Shown: positions 23,365 through 32,935, numbered from the stretch's first letter. The stretch is 57,989 nt of DNA from Deltaproteobacteria bacterium (GCA_003135855.1 PNBD01000117.1:24730-82718), one strand, 5' to 3'. A program made the numbers and translations. The notes: generated by a model from the letters alone, not told the origin.

Positions 23365-25671
23365 CTAGTTGGCGACCTTCATTGAAATCGAGTCGCTGCC
23401 TAACTGAGCGCCTCCGCTGGCGTAAGCCTTGGTCGAAATCGCATGCGTACCGTTCGCGACGTTCTTGGAATTCCAGCTGAACGTGTAAGGCGGCCCCGAC
23501 GCGAAGTACCCGCCATCGATGTAGATATTGATCCACACCACGTTCGAAGCGACCTGCGCCGTGACTGTCACGGTGCCCGACACCGTCGCGCCGTTCGCCG
23601 GAGCGGTTATCTTGACGGTCGATGACGCCGGCGTAGACGTTGGCGTCGCCGCGGGTCCGCCAGAGTTCGACACCGTCACCGAGACCGAAGCGGTACCGTT
23701 CTGCGCTCCGCCCGTTGCGTAAGACTTCGCCGAAATCGTATGCGCGCCATTTGCGACGGTTGTCGAATTCCAACTGAAGGTGAACGGCGGCCCCGACGCG
23801 AGGTAATGGCCGTCGATATAAATGTTGATCCAGCTCACCGACGAGCTGACCTGTGCCGCGATGCTCACGGTCCCGGATACTGTCGCGCCGTTTGCTGGTG
23901 CGGTTATCTGGACGTTACCCGCAACCGCAGTGGAGGTCGGCGTCGCGGTCGGAGTTTTGGCCGAGGTCGGCGTCGCAGTCGGAGTTTTAGACGAGGTCGG
24001 AGTGGGCGTCGGCGTGCCGCCGGTGAGGCCGAACACATCGAGCTCGCCGTCCGACGCGATATAGACTTTGCCGTTGACGACGGTGGGAATCAGGAACGCG
24101 AAGTTTCGCTTGTTCCACGGGCCCGCCGGGATATCTACAACCAGCCGGGTCGCGAGATTGGTCGCGTCGTAGGCGTCGAGCGTGAGCGGTCCGTTGCCGT
24201 CGGTCGAATTCGCGCGCTTGATCGCCCACATCACCGCGGTCCCCACAAGCCCGCCATTCGATGAGATTGCCGGGATTGTCCCGCCGCTCGGATAAGTGTC
24301 GGGGGTCTGGCTCGTCCCGGTCAACGTATCGCTAGCGAGACTGTCAGCCTTAATCGCGGTGTCGGCGCCGGAATAGTAAACCGTCTGATGGCCGGACGCG
24401 TCGCGATAGTACGCGGGCGCCCCCCAGAAGGCATTGCGACTCGCCGTACCATTGGTCGGACTCGCGCCAAGGACGCGCCATAATTTCTGCACGACGTTGT
24501 CGGTGCATGGAACGTTATCGGCCACGGTGCTCGCCCGGTATTTGCCCATGTTGGTGCGATCGAGCACGTAGATCGAGCCTTCCTTGCCCGCGTGCGTCGC
24601 GATCTTGACGTGCGCCGCCGTCTGATCCGGCAGGATCATCATGCCGCCTGATCCGAGATCGACATCCAGGCTGTTCAGTTCCTGCTGATTGCACGGCGTG
24701 AAGTAATCCAGCACCTGGAAACTGGTGCCGAGACGAACCGCGCTGTCGCCGTAATTCGGTCCGCCGGTATTGACGTCGAACGGGCCGTTGCCGCTGATGA
24801 AATAAACCGAATCACTGTCGGCGACCAGCCCGATGCTGGCTTGCCAAATCGAGCCTCCGCCGGTGCCCGGTGGATTGCTAGGCGAAGTATTGAAGACGCC
24901 CGCTTGTTGCAGCGTGGTTTTGTTATACGCGATCACCCACCCTTGGTAGTTGCCGTTGTCCTCATGCGATCCCCAACCGGTATAGACCAGCCCGTTGAAC
25001 AGCAGCAGCGCCGGCCGATTGAATTCCGCGAGCGGATCGAAAACGACATTCCCCTGGCCGTCCTGGATGCCACCGGTGCCGTGATACTTGGCGTGGATAT
25101 CAACTGGACTGCCCGCGCGCGCAGCGCCGTTCACGACATTCAGCGCGTTGAGTCGCTGATGAAACACCACCGGCGATGAAATCGTCTTGCTCGCGGCGAC
25201 GGCGTAAATCGTGCCCGACGCGAGGTCGATCACGGGCGTGCCGGTGATCCCGACCTGGGGCACGCGAGTATTGTTGTAGTCGGTCGCGACCTGGACCGTC
25301 TCACCGGCGGGAGTCAGATTTCTCGTCCATAGCGGCGGCCCGTTGGTATCAGCATCGAAGGCGTAGATCGTGTTGTTTTCGGTCGCGATGAACAGCGCGT
25401 TATGCGTTCCTAGCGTCCCCATATTGAGGTTCGGCAGGTACAACGGCTGCGAATAGACTTGCGCGTCGAGCGATCGCTTGAACAACGGCCCGAAACTCGA
25501 TTTCACTTTCGCGACGGTCAATTGAGTTTCGTTGGGATTCGAGCTCGTGTGGCCGTTGTCGAACATTTGAGTGACGAAGGCCGGCGCCGCCCAGGAATTT
25601 GCGGCGAGCGAGAATAGGGCCACGGCCGCAATCGTCAAAACTATCGAGATTCCACGCGTCATTCGGTGCAT
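23365..25671 (-). CDS. Secreted propeller protein with two Ig-like C-terminal repeats
   Basis: Seen: 768 residues. Signal peptide (1-28, '...AANSWA'), then a ~520-residue region with PQQ/propeller-like strands ('NALFIATENNTIYAFDADTN', 'TPVIDLASGTIYAV', 'GSIYVLDRTN'), a Thr-Pro-Ser linker, and two ~85-residue near-identical repeats, each opening 'ITAPANGATVSGTV' and containing 'WINIYIDG' and 'FSWNS', as in bacterial Ig-like domains. Known: such proteins are exported, often surface attached. No catalytic motif is evident. The DNA of the two Ig repeats is also similar, suggesting recent duplication. Confidence 0.82.
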   Translation of the reverse strand: MHRMTRGISIVLTIAAVALFSLAANSWAAPAFVTQMFDNGHTSSNPNETQLTVAKVKSSFGPLFKRSLDAQVYSQPLYLPNLNMGTLGTHNALFIATENNTIYAFDADTNGPPLWTRNLTPAGETVQVATDYNNTRVPQVGITGTPVIDLASGTIYAVAASKTISSPVVFHQRLNALNVVNGAARAGSPVDIHAKYHGTGGIQDGQGNVVFDPLAEFNRPALLLFNGLVYTGWGSHEDNGNYQGWVIAYNKTTLQQAGVFNTSPSNPPGTGGGSIWQASIGLVADSDSVYFISGNGPFDVNTGGPNYGDSAVRLGTSFQVLDYFTPCNQQELNSLDVDLGSGGMMILPDQTAAHVKIATHAGKEGSIYVLDRTNMGKYRASTVADNVPCTDNVVQKLWRVLGASPTNGTASRNAFWGAPAYYRDASGHQTVYYSGADTAIKADSLASDTLTGTSQTPDTYPSGGTIPAISSNGGLVGTAVMWAIKRANSTDGNGPLTLDAYDATNLATRLVVDIPAGPWNKRNFAFLIPTVVNGKVYIASDGELDVFGLTGGTPTPTPTSSKTPTATPTSAKTPTATPTSTAVAGNVQITAPANGATVSGTVSIAAQVSSSVSWINIYIDGHYLASGPPFTFSWNSTTVANGAHTISAKSYATGGAQNGTASVSVTVSNSGGPAATPTSTPASSTVKITAPANGATVSGTVTVTAQVASNVVWINIYIDGGYFASGPPYTFSWNSKNVANGTHAISTKAYASGGAQLGSDSISMKVAN

Positions 25672-26142
25672 CAGTCGGTACCTTCCCCATCGATGTCGTC
25701 GAGGTTCTCGGCGGTGCTCGCACCGGGAAATCCGGGGAGCGCAAAAGCGAAAACTGCCTTGGACGACTCAGGCGGTAGCAAAGCAAGATTCAATCCTTTG
25801 GGCGCAGCATCGCTATGATTGGCTCCGCTCGCGCCAATTGCTCAGCTCGCCTGGCAAGGAGGAACGATTATTCAGGGTTCAGACATTCAGGGTTCCGATC
25901 GGCGTCGGGAAAATGCGGAGCTGCATTCCTACGGATTAAGAGTGACGGGAGCCGCCCGACAAACATTTTGCGCGAACCAAAAAAGACGGCCAAAAAAAGA
26001 CTTCGATGATCCAACGCTGAAAGTGATCGCCGCGCTGAGAGTGCCCGCGTCGACGATCTCCGCCTGCCGCGCGCGCAATCGCGCGGCGGAAATTTGCGCG
26101 TCGGTTGAGAGGCGTAGCCGCCTGTGTTAATCCCTATGGGCA
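25672..26142. other. Gap with promoter region of the tRNA cluster
   Basis: 471 bp without a gene. It contains a doubled ATTCAGGGTTC (25870-25880, 25885-25895) of unknown meaning and, at the right end, a promoter for the tRNAs. Confidence 0.5.
26105..26133 (+). promoter_or_regulatory. Predicted promoter of tRNA cluster
   Basis: Seen: TTGAGA, 17 bp, TAATCC, with the tRNA-Pro 5' end ten bases downstream of the -10 box, so the transcript would start only a few bases before the tRNA. Confidence 0.5.
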
Positions 26143-26216
26143 CGGGGCGTAGCGCAGCCTGGCAGCGCACCTGCCTTGGGAGCAGGGGGTCGGCCGTTCA
26201 AATCGGCTCGCCCCGA
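26143..26216 (+). tRNA. tRNA-Pro (UGG)
   Basis: Seen: acceptor CGGGGCG/CGCCCCG, anticodon stem CCTGC/GCAGG with loop CTTGGGA (anticodon TGG at 26177-26179), T-loop TTCAAAT, discriminator A. 74 nt; CCA not encoded. First of a Pro-Arg-His-Lys cluster. Confidence 0.95.
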
Positions 26217-26219
26217 TTC

Positions 26220-26296
26220 GCGCCAGTAGCTCAGGTGGAAAGAGCAGCGGCCTTCTAAGCCGCGGGTCAGGGGTTCGAGTCCCTTCTGGCGCGCCA
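26220..26296 (+). tRNA. tRNA-Arg (UCU)
   Basis: Seen: acceptor GCGCCAG/CTGGCGC, anticodon stem GCGGC/GCCGC with loop CTTCTAA (anticodon TCT), T-loop TTCGAGT, discriminator G, encoded CCA at 26294-26296. Only three bases after tRNA-Pro, so co-transcribed. Confidence 0.95.
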
Positions 26297-26357
26297 TGAA
26301 CGGATTTTCGAGCCCGCTGAGAGACTTAAGCGACGGGCGTTATGATCGGAAAGAGGT

Positions 26358-26434
26358 GGTGGGTGTAGCTCAGTTGGTAGAGCGCCGGATTGTGGATCCG
26401 GTGGTCGAGGGTTCAAATCCCTTCACTCACCCCA
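26358..26434 (+). tRNA. tRNA-His (GUG)
   Basis: Seen: eight-pair acceptor GGTGGGTG/CACTCACC including the His-specific extra G-1 paired with C73, anticodon stem CCGGA/TCCGG with loop TTGTGGA (anticodon GTG), T-loop TTCAAAT, encoded CCA at 26432-26434. Confidence 0.95.
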
Positions 26435-26467
26435 GACATCCTGCTAGGTAAAGCATCCTTCGACGGT

Positions 26468-26543
<76 letters not shown>

Positions 26544-26622
26544 CTTAGTCTCGGAGTGACTGCGAATCAGAATTGAAAATCGAAATTAGGGCTGGAGTGC
26601 GAACGAGTCTGAAGGAGTGCCG

Positions 26623-27762
26623 ATGCCCGAAACGCAACAGCGATTTTCCCTGATCAGCGATAAAACCCTCGCCGATCTGCGCAAGTTGATCAACGTCCCG
26701 ATCGAGGACTCGCTGGAGCCGTGGTGCCATGAGGCGAGCCGCGACAATATCCGCCATTGGGCGCACGGGATCGGCGATGACAATCCCTTGTGGTGCGATC
26801 CTGCCTACGCGGCTAAGACCGAATTCGGCCGGGTGATCGCGCCGCCATCGTTTATCTTTCCGCTCGACCGTTCGTTCAGCGGCTACGTCGGGGGATTGGC
26901 TGGGGTCCATGCGATGTTTGCCGGCATCGATGTCGTCTGGCACAAGCCGATGGTTCTTGGCGATGAGTTCACGACCAAAGTCTGGCTGAAGGACCTGATC
27001 GAGCATGATACGCGCTTCGCGGGCCGCTCGATCCAGCAGATCTATCGCTGCGAGTTCCTCAACCAGCGTGGCGAACTGGTGGCCGAAGGCGATAGTTGGT
27101 GCTTCCGCACTGAGCGCGATACCGCTCGCGAACGCGGCACCAAGTATTCCGAGGTGAAGAACAAGCCGCCCGTGCAATATACGCGCGACGACCTGGCGAG
27201 AATCTTTTCTTTATACGAGGCGGAGGAAGTTCGCGGCGCGACGCCCCGCTTCATCGAAGATGTCAAGGTTGGCGACCAGCTGCGGACGATGGTCAAGGGT
27301 CCCATGACCGTCACCGGCTTTATCGCGTTCGCCCAAGGATGGGGTGGGCTTTATATTTGCGCCAATAAGCTTGCGTGGAAGCAATTGCGGAAGCATCCGG
27401 GGCTGGGCATCGCCAACAAATTCGGCATCCCCGACGTACCCGAGCGCGTGCATTGGGAAGATGATTTGGCGACGCTGGTCGGCACGCCTGCCGCTTACGA
27501 CTATGGTCCGGAGCGCTGCTCGTGGATGATGCATCATCTGACGAACTGGATGGGCGACAATGGTTTTCTGCGGCATATCGAAGTGAAGATTCGCAGGCAC
27601 AATCCCGTCGGTGACACGCTCTATATCAATGGCGAGGTGACACGGACCTTCGCAGAAGACGGGGCGCATTACGCCACGATCTCGCAGAAGGCGGTGAATC
27701 AGGACGGTGAATTGTCCGTGCTCGCGACTGGCACCGTGCGCCTGCCCTCGCACAAGGCGTGA
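26623..27762 (+). CDS. Double-hotdog MaoC-like dehydratase
   Basis: Seen: 379 residues from ATG 26623 (GAAGGAG upstream). N-terminal hotdog of the 'FAS1-type dehydratase' kind with 'HWAHGIGDDNPLWCDP' and 'APPSFIFPLD' (residues ~45-90), and a C-terminal hotdog with 'ITVTGF'-like 'TVTGFIAFAQGWGGLY' and 'PERCSWMMHHLTNWMGDNGFLRH'. Known: such fused MaoC proteins hydrate enoyl-CoA or act on steroid/aromatic CoA esters. It lies between the intact tRNA-Lys and its decayed copy. Confidence 0.87.
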   Translation: MPETQQRFSLISDKTLADLRKLINVPIEDSLEPWCHEASRDNIRHWAHGIGDDNPLWCDPAYAAKTEFGRVIAPPSFIFPLDRSFSGYVGGLAGVHAMFAGIDVVWHKPMVLGDEFTTKVWLKDLIEHDTRFAGRSIQQIYRCEFLNQRGELVAEGDSWCFRTERDTARERGTKYSEVKNKPPVQYTRDDLARIFSLYEAEEVRGATPRFIEDVKVGDQLRTMVKGPMTVTGFIAFAQGWGGLYICANKLAWKQLRKHPGLGIANKFGIPDVPERVHWEDDLATLVGTPAAYDYGPERCSWMMHHLTNWMGDNGFLRHIEVKIRRHNPVGDTLYINGEVTRTFAEDGAHYATISQKAVNQDGELSVLATGTVRLPSHKA

Positions 27763-27782
27763 TCGCCGGCGACTAGTTATTT

Positions 27783-27855
27783 GAGTCGTTAGCTCAGCTG
27801 TTAGAGCAGCTGACTCTTAATCAACGGTTCGGGAGTTCGAGTCTCCAACGCCCCA
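27783..27855 (+). pseudogene. Decayed tRNA-Lys copy
   Basis: Seen: 73 nt aligning over full length with the tRNA-Lys at 26468. It keeps the 'CTGACTCTTAATCA' anticodon region and 'GGAGTTCGAGTCTCCAACG', and is followed by CCA. The acceptor has two mismatched pairs, the anticodon stem has one, and the D-loop GG pair is lost. Not expected to be functional. Probably a duplication left by recombination or integration at the tRNA. Confidence 0.8.
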
Positions 27856-28013
27856 CCAAATCGATCATAAGACCTGCCTGATTGCGTCGTGTCCAAGGGA
27901 CAATGCAGGATTGCAGGGGCGGCGGTGGCAGTTCACTACGCCCGCAGCTATTTGGCTATTCGATGTCATTTTTGCCTTGGATCGCGTGACCGCAAGGTCC
28001 TAGGAGATGCTGC

Positions 28014-28778
28014 ATGGACTCAGAGAAGGAACGGCGACTGTTAGAGAAGTACGGACTGGCGGGGTTTCTTCGGCGGCATACGTACGATAAACCGCCAGTC
28101 GGTTTAACCGAACTGGAACGTGGCTGCCGAGAATTTGAAGTCGCTGAGCCGCGTGACTCGATGTATCGAGTTTCTCGATTCCTACTTCAGCAGTGGTGGG
28201 GTGATTCGAAAAAGCTAGTGGATGCATTAAGCGTTTTGCTGCTCACGTGGAACTCGGCCTTTTACCGATATGGCGCCTTTGACGAATCGCTTGTAGAGAC
28301 TTGTCTCAACGAAAACTCTTCCAAAATCGAGGCCTTTGGCAAGCGAGAAATCGATTCATTCGTTGATGCGGACTATTCGGAAGTCGAGCGACTATTTCTT
28401 ACATTCCACCGTGCTTTGGGCCACGCCGATGCTAAGGGAGAAAGTCCTGTCGCAACGGGTAAAGCGTTACACTTGCTCGCTCCCAGTTTCTTTCCGATCT
28501 GGGATGGCTACATCGCGGAGGCCTACAATTGTCCATTCACGAATGAATTTCCGCAGGTTGCCTATTTTGTCTTTTGCGGTCGAATGCGCGAATTCGCAAT
28601 CGGGCTCAAGGAAGAGCTGACCGAAACGGACGTTACGATGAGAGCGTGGCTACTTCAAAAACCGCTTCTCAAGCGGATCGACGAGTACAATTATGTGACT
28701 TTCACTCTGCCCGAGCTCGCGCGACAGCGTGAAAAAAGACAAAAAAAGGCGGCCGCTGTGAAGGCGGCGAAGCAGTAA
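28014..28778 (+). CDS. Hypothetical protein, accessory-type
   Basis: Seen: 254 residues, mostly alpha-helical, no signal or membrane segment. The most family-like stretch is 'SPVATGKALHLLAPSFFPIWDG' (about residues 143-164), and the C-terminus is Lys/Ala-rich. Start ATG 28014 with TAGGAG upstream. GC content and codon use are visibly lower than in neighbours. It directly follows the decayed tRNA-Lys, consistent with acquired DNA. I do not recognise an enzyme or toxin motif; the function is unknown. Confidence 0.72.
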   Translation: MDSEKERRLLEKYGLAGFLRRHTYDKPPVGLTELERGCREFEVAEPRDSMYRVSRFLLQQWWGDSKKLVDALSVLLLTWNSAFYRYGAFDESLVETCLNENSSKIEAFGKREIDSFVDADYSEVERLFLTFHRALGHADAKGESPVATGKALHLLAPSFFPIWDGYIAEAYNCPFTNEFPQVAYFVFCGRMREFAIGLKEELTETDVTMRAWLLQKPLLKRIDEYNYVTFTLPELARQREKRQKKAAAVKAAKQ

Positions 28779-28808
28779 TCCGTCTGATCGAGGGCGCGAC
28801 TTTGCAGC

Positions 28809-29708
28809 TCAGCGGTGCTTCAGTGCTTCGAGTTCTTCCAGGGTGCGCGGCCAGTCCTTTCTAAGCAGCCGTGACAGGGCGCGGTCGGCCAGCAGGCGGC
28901 CATCGGTCTGGCATCGCGCGCAGTAATTGGTCTCGTTCGATGCGTACCGGATGCGCTGCACCTTGGCGCCGCATCGTGGACACGGCTCGCCATAGCGGCC
29001 GTGGACGGCCATCTCGGCGCGGAAGGCTGTGACCTTTTCCGGAAACGCGCCGGCCGCGTCGGCGCGCAAGCGATCGGTCCATTCGAGCAGCGTGGTGCGC
29101 GTGGCAGTGTAGAGCCGCTCGATTTCAGACGCGGCGAGTTTGTGCGTCATGGCGATTGGCGAGAGTTGCGCGCAATGCAGTATCTCGTCGGAATAAGCGT
29201 TGCCGATACCGCTGAATAGATGCGGGTCGGTCAGCGCGCGTTTCAGCGTATGGTTGGCCGAGCGCAGCGCGGCGGTGAAGGTATCGAGGTCGGCGTCGAG
29301 CGGCTCGATCCCGCCGGCGCTCAGCGAGTGGAGTCCAGTTTCGCCCTCGACCACGTGCAGCGACGCGCGATGCTGCGTGCCTGCTTCGGTGAGTGTCAAC
29401 GCGCCGTTGTCGAATTCGAACGCCGCAAGATAGCCCTTACGGACCGGCTTGGTCGCGGATGTATTCCAGTGCAGCCGTCCCGCGATTTTCAGATGCATCA
29501 CCAGCCACAGATCTCCGTCGAGTCCGATCGCGATCTGTTTGCCCAGCCGCCGAACCTCGCGTGCAATCATTCCATGCGCCGCACTCAGCGGCGGAATGGC
29601 CGAGCGCAGGAGAAACGGGCTTCTCACGATCGTGCGAATCAGCTTGCGGCGGATCACGCGATCGCGCAGAGCTTCCACGTACACGGTTACGTCGGGTAAT
29701 TCGGGCAT
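28809..29708 (-). CDS. Fpg/Nei-family DNA glycosylase
   Basis: Seen: 299 residues opening 'MPELPDVTVYVEAL', where Pro1 after Met loss is the catalytic nucleophile and Glu2 its partner. Also present are the conserved Lys in 'LVMHLKIAGRL', H2TH 'FSGIGNAYSDEILH', and a C-terminal zinc finger ('PCPRCGAKV...YCARCQTDGR'). Known: removes oxidised bases and cleaves AP sites. 'PDV' instead of the usual 'PEV' places it in a side branch of MutM rather than classical mutM, so no symbol is given. Divergent from the EVE gene. Confidence 0.9.
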   Translation of the reverse strand: MPELPDVTVYVEALRDRVIRRKLIRTIVRSPFLLRSAIPPLSAAHGMIAREVRRLGKQIAIGLDGDLWLVMHLKIAGRLHWNTSATKPVRKGYLAAFEFDNGALTLTEAGTQHRASLHVVEGETGLHSLSAGGIEPLDADLDTFTAALRSANHTLKRALTDPHLFSGIGNAYSDEILHCAQLSPIAMTHKLAASEIERLYTATRTTLLEWTDRLRADAAGAFPEKVTAFRAEMAVHGRYGEPCPRCGAKVQRIRYASNETNYCARCQTDGRLLADRALSRLLRKDWPRTLEELEALKHR

Positions 29709-29789
29709 GAGTGTTTATAATGTGCAGACCGCCGCGCGGCGCTGCCTGTGGTAGATTTACCTCAAGTGACAGTCAAAGAGGACGCGCCG

Positions 29790-30194
29790 ATGAATTATTT
29801 TCTCGCCAAGACCGATCCGGAGACCTACTCGATCGACGACCTGGAGCGCGAGAAGCGCACAGCCTGGGACGGCGTGACCAACCCGCAAGCGGTTCGCGCC
29901 ATCCGCGAAATGCGCTCGGGCGACGGTGTGTTCGTTTATCACAGCGGCCAGGGCGTGGTCGGGATGGCGATTGTACGCTCGGCGCCGCGCGACGATCCGA
30001 AGAACCCCAAGTCGGCGGTGGTCGATCTGGAGTACGCCGGGCGCCTGGATCCACCGGTGTCGCTGACTGAGATCAAACAGTCGAAGCTGTTCGACGATTG
30101 GGCGCTGGTGCGGCAGGGCCGTCTCTCGACGATGACTGCGCCTGAGAAATTTGTAACATGGATGCGTGCGCGATATCCCGACGCGACGATTTGA
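29790..30194 (+). CDS. EVE-domain protein
   Basis: Seen: 134 residues from ATG 29790 with GAGGAC upstream (the longer frame lacks a ribosome site): 'MNYFLAKTDPETYSIDDLE', 'TAWDGVTNPQAVRAIREM', 'GDGVFVYHSGQGVVGMA' and 'FDDWALVRQGRLSTM', the full EVE pattern. Known: EVE/PUA-like domains bind modified bases in DNA or RNA and are often linked to modification-dependent restriction, but stand-alone forms like this are widespread. Divergent neighbour is a DNA glycosylase, which fits a base-recognition theme (inference). Confidence 0.92.
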   Translation: MNYFLAKTDPETYSIDDLEREKRTAWDGVTNPQAVRAIREMRSGDGVFVYHSGQGVVGMAIVRSAPRDDPKNPKSAVVDLEYAGRLDPPVSLTEIKQSKLFDDWALVRQGRLSTMTAPEKFVTWMRARYPDATI

Positions 30195-30265
30195 GGCGAC
30201 GCGTTTCGCCGGGATTTGACTTCGTTCGAACAATGGATGACTAGAGGTCTGGGGATAAAGCAATC

Positions 30266-31006
30266 ATGACGATCAAAAACTTTGCAAATCACTTAATCGC
30301 CGGCATCGCGGCGGGCCTCGCGATGCTACTGCTGTTGTCAGGTTGCGCCACCACCGTCGAGAGCACACCTGAAGCGGCGAAGGCAGTCCAGTCCGGTACG
30401 CAATTGCCGACGGCAGTAACCGCGTTCATGGGTCCGTACGCATCCAAACTGGCGCCTGGCCCCGCGGGCGGCGCCGCGCTGGTATGGATCTATCCGGATG
30501 CGAAGTGGATCAACTATCGCAAAATCATGCTGATGCCGGTCGAGTTCTGGGCTGGCGCGGATTCGAAAGTGCCGGCCGCGGATCAGCTGGTGCTGACGGA
30601 GTATTTCTACAACGCGCTGAAGACCAATCTCGAGCAGAACTTCACGCTCGTCGATCAGCCGGGACCGGGCGTGATCAAGCTTCGCGTCGCCCTGATGGAC
30701 GCCACCACGGCGGTGCCGGGGCTCAGGACTGTCTCGGTGATCGTCCCGCAAGCGCGCATCCTGAACGCCGCGCAATCGCTCGCGACCGATAGCTACGCGT
30801 TCGTCGGCTCGGCCGAGGCGGAAATGATCGTGACCGATTCGGAGACCGGCGACGTGCTCGCGGAAGCGGTCGATCGACGCTCCGGCGGGATGGGGATAAA
30901 GGGAGCAGCTTCGTTTCAGTGGGGCGACGCCAAGAACGGGATCGACTATTGGGCCGAGCGAATACCGGCGCGCATGCTCAGCCTGCAAACCAAAGGTTCG
31001 CCGTAG
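30266..31006 (+). CDS. DUF3313 lipoprotein
   Basis: Seen: 246 residues with a lipoprotein signal peptide and lipobox 'LLSGC' (Cys27), then the DUF3313 pattern 'WIYPDAKWINYRKIMLMPVEFW' and 'VIVTD'-like 'AEMIVTDSETGDVLAEAVDRR'. Known: DUF3313 proteins are outer-membrane-directed lipoproteins of unknown role. The next gene (LLM) begins immediately after its stop codon, so they are an operon. Confidence 0.87.
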   Translation: MTIKNFANHLIAGIAAGLAMLLLLSGCATTVESTPEAAKAVQSGTQLPTAVTAFMGPYASKLAPGPAGGAALVWIYPDAKWINYRKIMLMPVEFWAGADSKVPAADQLVLTEYFYNALKTNLEQNFTLVDQPGPGVIKLRVALMDATTAVPGLRTVSVIVPQARILNAAQSLATDSYAFVGSAEAEMIVTDSETGDVLAEAVDRRSGGMGIKGAASFQWGDAKNGIDYWAERIPARMLSLQTKGSP

Positions 31007-31918
31007 ATGAAAATCGGATTGATCTTCGTCAATGCAGGTCCTTTCGCCGAGCCGGCGCTCTTCAAAGAGCTGGTGACCGGCGCCGAGAGCCACGGGTTTG
31101 AATCAATCTGGAGCGTCGAGCACGTCGTGCTGCCCGACGGCTACCAGAGTCCGTATCCCTACACGTCGAGCGGCAAGATCGCCGGCATCACCGACTCGCC
31201 ATTGGCGGACCCGCTGATTCATCTCGCCTTCGCCGCCTCGATCACGAGCCGAATCAAGCTTGGAACCGCAGTGATGATCTTGCCGCAGCGCAGCCCGCTA
31301 TACGTGGCCAAGGAAGTCGCAAGCCTCGATCGCCTATCGGGCGGCAGAATGATGCTCGGAATCGGCAGCGGATGGCTGGCCGAGGAGTTCGCAGCGCTGG
31401 GTCTCGATTGGTCGAAGCGCGGCGCAATGACCGACGAATCGATTCAGTCGATGCGGGCGCTGTGGCGCGACAATCCGTCCAGCTTCCACGGCAAGCATTT
31501 CAACTTTGGTCCGGTGAGGAGTCATCCCAAGCCCGTCCAGCCGGGCGGCGTGCCGATTCTGGTTGGCGGGCATTCTCCCGCAGCGGTGAGGCGGGCGGCG
31601 CGGTACGGCGACGGCTTTTTTCCTGCCGTGGGTGAGCTTGGCAGTTCGGGTAAGGGGATGTCGTGGCAGGTGGATGCTGCCGCGATGGGCCGACTGCGAG
31701 ATCTACTCAAATTGCTGAAAACCGAATGCGAGAAAATTGGCCGCAATCCCAAGGAGCTGGAAATCTCGTGCATCGGTCCAGCCGACCTGGATACGCTCAA
31801 AGCTCTGCGGGATGAAGGCGTGTCTCGCGTCGTGGTCGGGCCGCCGGCGATGGAGGCGGAGGCGCTCAAGCGCGGCCTCGACAAGATGGCAAAGGAGATT
31901 ATCGGCGCGATCGGATAA
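31007..31918 (+). CDS. LLM-class F420-dependent oxidoreductase
   Basis: Seen: 303 residues: 'MKIGLIFVNAGPFAEP', 'GFESIWSVEHVVLPDGY', 'KLGTAVMILPQRSPLYVAKEVASLD', 'MMLGIGSGWLAEEFAALG', 'GVPILVGGHSPAAVRRAARYGDG'. This is the F420-dependent TIGR03619-like branch. ATG directly abuts the preceding stop. Known: F420-linked oxidation or reduction of hydrophobic substrates; the cofactor choice is inferred from family. Confidence 0.92.
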   Translation: MKIGLIFVNAGPFAEPALFKELVTGAESHGFESIWSVEHVVLPDGYQSPYPYTSSGKIAGITDSPLADPLIHLAFAASITSRIKLGTAVMILPQRSPLYVAKEVASLDRLSGGRMMLGIGSGWLAEEFAALGLDWSKRGAMTDESIQSMRALWRDNPSSFHGKHFNFGPVRSHPKPVQPGGVPILVGGHSPAAVRRAARYGDGFFPAVGELGSSGKGMSWQVDAAAMGRLRDLLKLLKTECEKIGRNPKELEISCIGPADLDTLKALRDEGVSRVVVGPPAMEAEALKRGLDKMAKEIIGAIG

Positions 31919-31943
31919 GGGTCGGGAAAAAAAGGGGTTACTG

Positions 31944-32774
31944 ATGGCTACCCAGTTCAAACCGACTAGCGGATACGCGCCATCCGGCGACGGAAAGATC
32001 TATTTCGAGACGGCGGGGAGCGGCCGCGCGCTGGTGTTCATCCACGCCGGCGTTTCCGATCGCAGGATGTGGGATCCGCAGTTCGAGACCTTCGCGCGCG
32101 ACTTCCAGGTCATCCGGTTCGACTTGCGCGGCTTCGGCAAATCCGCCATACCGCCGGGGCCATACTCCAATCGCGACGATCTGCGCAGCGTGCTCGCTTT
32201 CCTCGGCGTCGCCAAGGCCGCGCTGGTCGGATGCTCGATGGGCGGGACCACCGCGATCGACTTTGCGCTGGAGCATCCGGAGGCCGCGAGCGCATTGGTT
32301 CCCGTCGGTGCGGGCGTCAGCGGATCCAAAGATTGGTCGCCGCAGACGATCAAGCATTTCGGCGAGATGATGCGCCTCGTGCAGGACCGAGACCTCGAAG
32401 GCGCGCGCGAACGCGATGCTCGCTTCTGGATTAGCGGTCCCGCGCGCGACTCTTCCAAGATCGATTCCGCGTATCGCGATCGCGCAACGCAATTGCATCG
32501 CGAGAATTTCTCGATCGAGCGATTCGCGATGCCTCCGGAGCAAGAGCTTGTGCCGCCGGCGATCGGCCGTCTCGGCGAGATTAGATGTCCCACCATGGTT
32601 GTGGTCGGAGACTCGGACGCCGACGATCTGCTCAAGCTAAGTCATCGGCTCGCGAGCGATATTCCGGGCGCGCGCCACGTCACGATCGAGAACGCCGCGC
32701 ATTTGCCAAGCCTCGAGCATCCCGATCAGTTCAACGCGATTCTGCGCGATTTCCTCGCCGGGCTGCCAAAGTAA
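31944..32774 (+). CDS. Alpha/beta-fold hydrolase
   Basis: Seen: 276 residues from ATG 31944 (AAGGGG upstream; the longer frame overlaps the LLM gene). Oxyanion 'FIHAGVSDRRMW', nucleophile elbow 'GCSMGGTTAIDFAL', acid in 'VVGDSDADDLL', and His in 'ENAAHLPSLEHPDQF'. A complete Ser-Asp-His triad. Known: esterase/lactonase-type hydrolase, substrate open. 25 bp after the LLM gene, likely the same transcript. Confidence 0.9.
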   Translation: MATQFKPTSGYAPSGDGKIYFETAGSGRALVFIHAGVSDRRMWDPQFETFARDFQVIRFDLRGFGKSAIPPGPYSNRDDLRSVLAFLGVAKAALVGCSMGGTTAIDFALEHPEAASALVPVGAGVSGSKDWSPQTIKHFGEMMRLVQDRDLEGARERDARFWISGPARDSSKIDSAYRDRATQLHRENFSIERFAMPPEQELVPPAIGRLGEIRCPTMVVVGDSDADDLLKLSHRLASDIPGARHVTIENAAHLPSLEHPDQFNAILRDFLAGLPK

Positions 32775-32935
32775 CGCGTCGCCAACTGGCTGCCAATTTC
32801 CGCCGTTCAATCGATTGTCCAGACCGGTGGCCGGTTGCGCGTGGTCCCAATCCGGCCAACTAGATATGCCTGCTGTGTCGGCATGCGAACGGTCGTAAGA
32901 TTCAGATCGACTGGCAGATCATAACGGAGGCGAAA

